A DNA stretch of 19,829 nucleotides from DASYAN01 sp036501345 (GTDB lineage: Bacteria; Chloroflexota; Ktedonobacteria; Ktedonobacterales; Ktedonobacteraceae): positions 1 to 19,829 of the forward strand of contig DASYAN010000448.1 of NCBI GenBank assembly GCA_036501345.1. The letters are read 5' to 3'. The position numbers and the translations under genes were made by a program. Below the pieces are notes generated by a model. It did no database searches and was not told the DNA's origin. It saw only the letters and a program-made list of their open reading frames with translations. Positions 14,735 to 19,829 of the stretch are shown here, in pieces. Position 1 is the first letter of the stretch. Every line of letters begins with the position of its first letter.

Positions 14735-14763
14735 CCGTAAAGGGATGCCATGTCCCTTTGCGG
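14735..14763 (+). terminator. Hairpin after the peroxiredoxin gene
   Basis: CCGTAAAGGGA pairs with TCCCTTTGCGG (11 pairs with one G-U) around a 7-nt loop, 16 bp after the stop codon. No T tract follows, so termination strength is uncertain. Confidence 0.55.
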
Positions 14764-14863
14764 CCTCGGCCTTATAAGGATAGACAACTCCCAATCTGTT
14801 GCCCATATCTTCACCACCTTCAAGCCATTAGGGTATCACCAGAAGGATAGGGGTATACTATGC

Positions 14864-14872
14864 TGCTAAAAT
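14864..14872 (+). promoter_or_regulatory. Candidate extended -10 element for iorAB
   Basis: TGCTAAAAT fits an extended -10 element about 60 bp before the iorA start. No good -35 box is visible. A TATACT at 14854-14859 is an alternative. Confidence 0.35.
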
Positions 14873-14933
14873 AGTGGCGATACCATTTACATAGGCATGA
14901 TCGATACATAGCGGAGAGCAAAAAGGACGAACA

Positions 14934-16871
14934 ATGAACATTCTCACAGCACCAGGAAAGAAACTCTTTCTATCAGGTGACGAAGCTGTAGCTCGAGCAG
15001 CATTAGAAAAGAGAGTCGACGTTGCAACCGGTTATCCAGGAAACCCTAGCACAAAAGTCATTACAGCTCTGCTTCCGATTTCTAGACAATATGAAATTAT
15101 TGTAGAATGGAGCACCAATGAAAAAGTTGCTCTTGAGGTTGCTTCAGGTGCAGCGTGGGCCGGAAGACGCAGTCTCGTGACTATGAAAATGTCTGGTATC
15201 AACGTTATAGCCGACTCACTGCTCTCTATTTCTCACAGCGGTGTCACTGGAGCGCTTGTTATCTATGCCGTTGACGATGTGGGAGTCTATTATGGTATGG
15301 TTGAGCAGGATTCACGATACTATGCAATGCTGGCATCCCTTCCTTTGCTTATGCCATCGACGCCGGAAGAAGCGTACACAATGACACTTAGAGCGTTTCA
15401 GGTCTCAGAACAAATTGGAGCGCCAGTATTCGTTCTTTCCACAACAGCGGTTGCTGATGCGATCACAGCAATACGAGTTGGTCAAATTGAACAAAGCCAA
15501 AAACCGACAGCGAGATTTCAGCGCAATCCTGCAAAGTTCACAAAAGCTACTTCACAATGGAGTCGTGAACAGCATCGTGACGCTATCAAACGCCTTGAAC
15601 GAGCTGGAGAACTTTTCAGAACCTTTCCCGAGATAAATAGTATTTCTTTGCCTCCTAAAAACCAGCATGTTGCAGCATCAAGAATAGGACTAATCGTTGC
15701 TGGTGCAAGCTATGCTTATATTCAAGAGGTATTTCGACGCACACCTACATATTCTACACAACTCGCACTCTTCAAACTAGGTTCAGTCTATCCACTTCCC
15801 CAAGCCGAGCTGCATGATTTTTTATTATGCGTAGATTCTGTATTAGTGTTAGAAGAGTTGGAACCAATCATAGAAACACACATCTTAGCTTTGGTAGCCG
15901 AAGCTGGTCTACAAGTCAAAGTATTGGGGAAACGGAACGGGCTATTACCACGTGTGGGTGACTATACTATGGAATTAGTAGAAAAAGCGGTGAGAGTAGC
16001 GATTGGAGATGGCAGCTCTGTAGCACTTCCCAAGACCGCTACGACTAATAGCAGTAACGAAGCTTCCAATATTACAGCATTGCCTCGCACAGCAGAATTT
16101 TGCCCAGGATGCCCACATCGCACGACCTACTATGCACTACAACACACTATTGAGCAGCTAGGCTTTGATCAAGATGAGGTTATTGTAACAGGAGACATTG
16201 GATGTACCATCATTGGTGTACATTCACCTTTAAATGTGTGCTGGACCGAAGTCTCAATGGGTGCAAGCATCGGCATTGCCCAAGGCTTCAAATATGCAGG
16301 CATTGATAAGCCTGTCGTAGCAGCAATGGGAGACGGAACATTCTACCACAATGGTGTTGCTGGACTGCTTAACGCTGTTCAATCGGGTGTCAATCTCACG
16401 CTTATCATACTCGATAATAGTACAAGCGCTATGACCGGGCTGCAGCCTGATGCAGGTTCTGGAAGGCGTGCCAATGGTGAGCCTAGTACGCAAGCAGATA
16501 TTGCTATGATCGCACACGGCTGTGGCGTTACCTACGTCAAGGAGCTCAATCCCTATCATTTACCCAGTATGATCGAAGAATTGCAACAGGCCATCGTATA
16601 TCCAAATGTCGCAGTAGTTATAGCAAAAGCCCCCTGTACCACTCAAGGAGTGCTTATTAACAAGCAACCTGTTCAAGTAAAGCAGGATATCTGTCTAGCA
16701 GGAACTGACTGCCAAGATACTCCTTGCTACTCTAAAGTTGGCTGTCCCTCTGTATTGCTTCATAAAGATGCTGTAAAGATTAGCATCTCTATTGATACTT
16801 CTACATGTGTATCATGTGGTTTGTGTGTTACAGCTTGCCCATTTGGGGCAATTTTACCTATAAAAGAGTAA
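14934..16871 (+). CDS. iorA: Indolepyruvate ferredoxin oxidoreductase, alpha subunit
   Basis: The 645-residue protein matches the IorA layout. An N-terminal pyrimidine-binding 2-oxoacid oxidoreductase domain (about 10-185) has GDEAVARAALEKRVDVATGYPG. A central domain covers about 250-355. The thiamine diphosphate domain opens with FCPGCPHRTTYYAL (390-402) and has GDIGCTIIG (420-428) and the cofactor motif from G466-D467-G468 to D494-N495. C-terminal iron-sulfur motifs follow. With IorB it decarboxylates aryl-pyruvates to aryl-acetyl-CoA, passing electrons to ferredoxin in the cytoplasm. The last cluster motif C-x2-C-x2-C-x3-C (CVSCGLCVTACP) is regular. The one before it has widely spaced Cys residues (587, 593, 598, 604) instead of the close C-x2-C-x2-C pattern. 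AAGGA lies 8 nt before the ATG. iorB follows at once. Confidence 0.93.
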   Translation: MNILTAPGKKLFLSGDEAVARAALEKRVDVATGYPGNPSTKVITALLPISRQYEIIVEWSTNEKVALEVASGAAWAGRRSLVTMKMSGINVIADSLLSISHSGVTGALVIYAVDDVGVYYGMVEQDSRYYAMLASLPLLMPSTPEEAYTMTLRAFQVSEQIGAPVFVLSTTAVADAITAIRVGQIEQSQKPTARFQRNPAKFTKATSQWSREQHRDAIKRLERAGELFRTFPEINSISLPPKNQHVAASRIGLIVAGASYAYIQEVFRRTPTYSTQLALFKLGSVYPLPQAELHDFLLCVDSVLVLEELEPIIETHILALVAEAGLQVKVLGKRNGLLPRVGDYTMELVEKAVRVAIGDGSSVALPKTATTNSSNEASNITALPRTAEFCPGCPHRTTYYALQHTIEQLGFDQDEVIVTGDIGCTIIGVHSPLNVCWTEVSMGASIGIAQGFKYAGIDKPVVAAMGDGTFYHNGVAGLLNAVQSGVNLTLIILDNSTSAMTGLQPDAGSGRRANGEPSTQADIAMIAHGCGVTYVKELNPYHLPSMIEELQQAIVYPNVAVVIAKAPCTTQGVLINKQPVQVKQDICLAGTDCQDTPCYSKVGCPSVLLHKDAVKISISIDTSTCVSCGLCVTACPFGAILPIKE

Positions 16872-16874
16872 TTG

Positions 16875-17489
16875 ATGGCCATACTGAAACCAACAAATAT
16901 TATGATAGCTGGCGTTGGAGGACAAGGTAATCGTACCCTCATGAAAATAATAGCGTCAGCTGCATTGGAAGATCATAATGACGTACGTGTCTTATCGAGC
17001 GGCAGTTTAGGACGACTGGGTAGCTCTATCACGTGCCATATTCGACTCGGCCCATCAGTTAGTGCTACTATCCCAGTAGGAGAAATAGACATATTGGTAG
17101 CACTAGAAATGAACGAGGCATTACGTGCTATACCAATGATGCGACAAGGATCTCTAGCCTTTATTCACACACATCGTCGCATCCCGATTATTGCTGGCAT
17201 TCAAGGCATGCATTACCAAACTATGGAGGAAATAGAAAATTTAGCGGCAAACAAGGCAATTAAAAGCATTTTTGTGCCAGAATCACTACTCCCGCTTGAT
17301 GATGCCGTTGAACATCAGTCTACCAATAGTGTTATGCTAGGTATCCTCTGTAGCTACACAGAACTCTTTCCTCGTCCCCTTGTCGAGCAAGCTCTCTGTC
17401 AATGTCTACCACCTCAATTTACTCAACAAAATCTTCATACCTTCGCTATTGGTTGGCAGTACAGAGAGAAGCTACGAGGACCCCAATGA
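16875..17489 (+). CDS. iorB: Indolepyruvate ferredoxin oxidoreductase, beta subunit
   Basis: The 204-residue product belongs to the gamma/beta-type 2-oxoacid:acceptor oxidoreductase domain (PF01558). It opens with the nucleotide-like loop IMIAGVGGQGNRTLMKII and continues with GSLGRLGSSITCHIRLG, where family members usually show a G-x-QRGG-x-V-x-SHVR motif. The C-terminal part (LGILCSYTELFPRPLVEQAL) is also typical. It forms the second subunit of the IorAB complex. The ATG at 16875 lies 3 bp after the iorA stop, so translation is probably coupled. A TTG at 16872 is less likely. The RLGSS segment is divergent from the usual QRGGS, so substrate range may differ. A strong terminator overlaps the stop codon. 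Confidence 0.92.
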   Translation: MAILKPTNIMIAGVGGQGNRTLMKIIASAALEDHNDVRVLSSGSLGRLGSSITCHIRLGPSVSATIPVGEIDILVALEMNEALRAIPMMRQGSLAFIHTHRRIPIIAGIQGMHYQTMEEIENLAANKAIKSIFVPESLLPLDDAVEHQSTNSVMLGILCSYTELFPRPLVEQALCQCLPPQFTQQNLHTFAIGWQYREKLRGPQ

Positions 17490-17512
17490 TTATTGGGGTC
17501 CTCGATGTTTTT
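17475..17512 (+). terminator. Intrinsic terminator of iorAB
   Basis: CGAGGACCCCAAT and ATTGGGGTCCTCG form a perfect 13-bp stem with a GATT loop, followed by ATG and five T residues. The left arm encodes the last codons of iorB and the TGA lies at the loop. Confidence 0.93.
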
Positions 17513-17544
17513 CCAAGTAATTCTGGATAGCTTGCGTCCGAGCG

Positions 17545-18042
17545 TTACGGAGTATTACGACTACTCCGGGATATGATAACGCGCTGATCATTGGTCAGAG
17601 GGGGAGCGAAGATCACTCTGCCTAGCGCCGCTAACCCCCAAGCTATCAATGCATATACAAGCATTGCAATCAGGGTAGAGACTTCAAAAACACTACTGCT
17701 GCCGAGAACCGGATCATCAAAAATGCCGCTAAAAGGATAAACAAACACATGGCTTAGATTGTAGAGAAACATCACGAAAATGCTCTCTTGGTTTGCGCCC
17801 ATGAGCCGGAAAGCGAAGCGCATTAATAAGATCACTTCCAGCACGCCTACGACAAAGTAGGCAAGTTTTGTGATCCAATAGCGCTGACCAGCACGCCTCA
17901 AGTTTTTATCCTCAACATATTCGGTACGACTCTCAACCTGTTGTTGGCCGACATGATTCGCTTGCAGACTCGCTTTCGGTATAACTTTCAGGTCTTGGAC
18001 GGTAGAATCATCAGGGTTTGGTGTATATGATCGATTGGCCAT
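17545..18042 (-). CDS. YggT-family membrane protein
   Basis: The 165-residue protein has a polar N-terminal region of about 60 residues, then a YggT domain. The first helix (WITKLAYFVVGVLEVILLMRFAFRLMG) is followed by the conserved FLYNLSHVFVYPFSGIF loop and a second helix pair (VSTLIAMLVYALIAWGLAALGRVI). YggT proteins are integral membrane proteins linked in other bacteria to cell shape, division or osmotic stress. Their biochemistry is unsettled. The ATG at 18042 is preferred because AAAGGAGG lies 7 nt upstream. A GTG at 18069 would place that site inside the gene. It is read in the same direction as the Na/Pi transporter upstream, with 155 bp between them. Confidence 0.88.
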   Translation of the reverse strand: MANRSYTPNPDDSTVQDLKVIPKASLQANHVGQQQVESRTEYVEDKNLRRAGQRYWITKLAYFVVGVLEVILLMRFAFRLMGANQESIFVMFLYNLSHVFVYPFSGIFDDPVLGSSSVFEVSTLIAMLVYALIAWGLAALGRVIFAPPLTNDQRVIISRSSRNTP

Positions 18043-18197
18043 CTGTTTTCCTCCTTTTTTGGTTGGCACACGATGAGCTCAAAGGTCCATCAAAATACTG
18101 ATTGGCCTTACTGGCTTGATGTACCAGAGCATCTTTTTCTATCACGTAAGACTCAGATAAAAGGAGGCAGAGTAACAAAGACCCAGAAGATTGGACG

Positions 18198-19829
18198 TCA
18201 CAATCCCAGTTCCTCTTCCTGTTGTTCTTGTATACAGTCTTCTAATGAGTCAGAAAGCAATTGTTCTTCGTCACTTCCACCCCCGACAGAGAGGTCCTCT
18301 TGTACAACATGGGCAATTGTCGATACATGAGAGAGCACATTACGTAATACTACCAGTAGCTCAAGATGAATGGCACTCGTTTCGATACTAGGCGACATGC
18401 CTGATTGCAAACGACGCAAATGCCGCAGATGGAACATACGTCTCATCTGATAGAGCTGAGCTTTACGCGGAAAGAACGCTGCTGAAAGGCTAGGATCTTG
18501 CATGGCAAGAGCTGCGAACACCAACTGGACTGCAGCTATCACTTCGCGGTGGTAGCCGATGAGATCCTGCCAGCCCTCATCAGAAAATATGAGTTGCTGA
18601 CGCCGTTTACGACGTGCCAAGCGCATACATTGCTTGTTAACAAGATCACCCATAGCTTCTAGATCTGTGATGATATAGAGTAACGCTATCTGACGGTTCT
18701 TCTGCTCCCGTGTCATCTGGTCTTCATCAAGTTGTGTCAGATAGTATTTGATGCCCGCATTTAGGCTATCGAGTTGATCATCGAGTGCATCGATACGAGG
18801 AGCGATTTCCGTTCCTCCATCCTCAAAGGCATGAATACTGAGACTCAGCATCTCTGTAACCAAGTCTGTCATATGTAACACTTCGCGAGTTGCTTGTCCC
18901 AGAGCCACAGCAGGCGCAGAGAGGGTATCTGGGTGAAGATAGCGTGGTCCAGTAGCTTCCCCCTTGATCGAAGATTCAGGGATCAATTTCTCAGCTAGAG
19001 AAGCGAGTGGGCTGGCAAGCGGAATGAAGATAAGAGCCAGTATGAGATTGAATCCCAGATGTGAGAGAGCCACCAGAGTTGCAGGAGGCAGAGAAAGCCA
19101 GGACAAAACGACCGCCAGTGGATTAAGAGCAGCCAATGCTACGCAAGCAATTACCAGCTTTGTACCAGTATGAATGAGTGCCAATCGCCGACCATACACA
19201 GACCCTTTGGAGAGAGAGGAGAGCAAGGCGGTGATAGTCGATCCAACATTGGAGCCAAGCATCAGTGCTAAAGCAGCAACTAACGGTAAAGACCCGTTCG
19301 AAGCTAGGACAATCACCAATCCAATTCCAGCGACACTGGAAGCAAATGTCATCGTCAAGACTGCTCCGATCAATGCCAAGACCACAGGGGACTGGACCAA
19401 AGCGCCAAATACCAGAGCTGTGATAGGATTGCCAGCAAGCGGGCGGCTCCCCGCTTCGAGAGCTGCCAACCCTAAGATAATGAGACCAAATCCAAAGCAA
19501 GCTTGCCCCATGCCCTGTTTAGAGGTCTGCCGGGTCAGCATCGCAGCCGCAGCCCCCAAGCCCACAAATACAAACGCAAAGTTGGTAATATGAAAGACTA
19601 ATAATTGCACAACCAATGCTGATCCTACATTGGTCCCAAGTAGCGTGATAATTGCTACCGTCAGAGAGAGTAGTTGCACGCTGACCAAACCAACCAACAG
19701 AGAAGAGGCTACCCCTGAACTTTGAGTCAGCATGGTTACAACTACGCCAGTGCTAAAGGCTGCAAGTGGATGCTTAGTAAGCAACATCAGACTCCGACGA
19801 AGTCGTGTGCCAGCATCCCGTTGCATAGC
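18198..19829 (-). CDS. Na/Pi cotransporter (NptA/PhoU-tail family), N-terminus beyond the window
   Basis: The frame is open to the right edge, so about 30 N-terminal residues are probably missing. The visible part starts just before the first inverted repeat of the Na/Pi-cotransporter fold (GTRLRRSLMLLTKHPLAAFS then TGVVVTMLTQSSGVASSLL). It has the matching second repeat (ALMLGSNVGSTITALLSSLS) and about eight hydrophobic segments up to visible residue 280. The two QSS and GSN-x-GST elements form the substrate and sodium sites. The usual QSSSA reads QSSGVA here. The C-terminal 220 residues are helical and soluble and resemble the PhoU-like regulatory domain that bacterial members carry. They end in an acidic tail (EDCIQEQQEEELGL). 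Likely role: sodium-coupled phosphate transport, import or export. The end is 155 bp before the YggT gene. Confidence 0.88.
   Translation of the reverse strand, partial: AMQRDAGTRLRRSLMLLTKHPLAAFSTGVVVTMLTQSSGVASSLLVGLVSVQLLSLTVAIITLLGTNVGSALVVQLLVFHITNFAFVFVGLGAAAAMLTRQTSKQGMGQACFGFGLIILGLAALEAGSRPLAGNPITALVFGALVQSPVVLALIGAVLTMTFASSVAGIGLVIVLASNGSLPLVAALALMLGSNVGSTITALLSSLSKGSVYGRRLALIHTGTKLVIACVALAALNPLAVVLSWLSLPPATLVALSHLGFNLILALIFIPLASPLASLAEKLIPESSIKGEATGPRYLHPDTLSAPAVALGQATREVLHMTDLVTEMLSLSIHAFEDGGTEIAPRIDALDDQLDSLNAGIKYYLTQLDEDQMTREQKNRQIALLYIITDLEAMGDLVNKQCMRLARRKRRQQLIFSDEGWQDLIGYHREVIAAVQLVFAALAMQDPSLSAAFFPRKAQLYQMRRMFHLRHLRRLQSGMSPSIETSAIHLELLVVLRNVLSHVSTIAHVVQEDLSVGGGSDEEQLLSDSLEDCIQEQQEEELGL

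Overview
The window is about 19.8 kb of moderate-GC bacterial DNA without rRNA operons, insertion sequences or CRISPR arrays. I could not place the organism firmly. Small YggT and GlsB/YeaQ-type membrane proteins, a BNR-repeat protein, a TrbL/VirB6-like membrane domain with a C-terminus like those of Chloroflexota/Actinobacteria, and an archaeal-style IorAB pair beside a PaaK-type ligase all fit a Chloroflexota genome, perhaps Ktedonobacteria. This is inference by eye.

Layout, left half. A BNR/Asp-box protein on the minus strand is cut by the left edge (1-545). A gene-poor stretch holds a 68-residue BldC/excisionase-like HTH protein (1270-1476), followed by a strong hairpin. A 733-residue GT-C (ArnT/PMT-like) membrane glycosyltransferase (1834-4035) converges on a minus-strand pair of glycoside hydrolase family 18 (GH18) genes. 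One is a lipoprotein-like GH18 protein (6674-7792) whose catalytic Glu is replaced by Asp. The other is a 785-residue fusion of an intact GH18 domain with a TrbL/VirB6-like polytopic membrane domain (4079-6436). Next come ribD (8059-9189), read after a Gln-rich small membrane protein (9219-9611), and a small tail-anchored protein (9988-10242).

Middle. The gene-poor interval 10243-11198 contains a selenocysteine tRNA (selC, minus strand, 11016-11111) with anticodon UCA, an 8-bp acceptor stem, a 5-bp T stem and a long variable arm. It has its own promoter with a perfect TTGACA box. Around it lie a three-copy short repeat, a 20-bp perfect palindrome and a U-tract terminator about 490 bp downstream. 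A HAD phosphatase gene (11199-11852) lies just upstream. The cell is therefore likely to decode UGA as Sec, but no selA, selB, selD or selenoprotein gene is visible here.

Right half. A PaaK-type aryl-CoA ligase (12156-13505), a GlsB/YeaQ-like protein (13623-13910), a Bcp/PrxQ peroxiredoxin (14222-14719) and the iorA-iorB pair (14934-17489) are followed by a YggT protein (17545-18042) and a Na/Pi cotransporter with a PhoU-like tail, cut by the right edge (18198-19829). IorAB converts aryl-pyruvates to aryl-acetyl-CoA and PaaK-type ligases activate aryl-acetates, so both meet at the same CoA thioesters. That link is inferred from family knowledge and proximity. The most unusual items are the GH18-TrbL fusion with its active-site-altered neighbour, and the selC locus.
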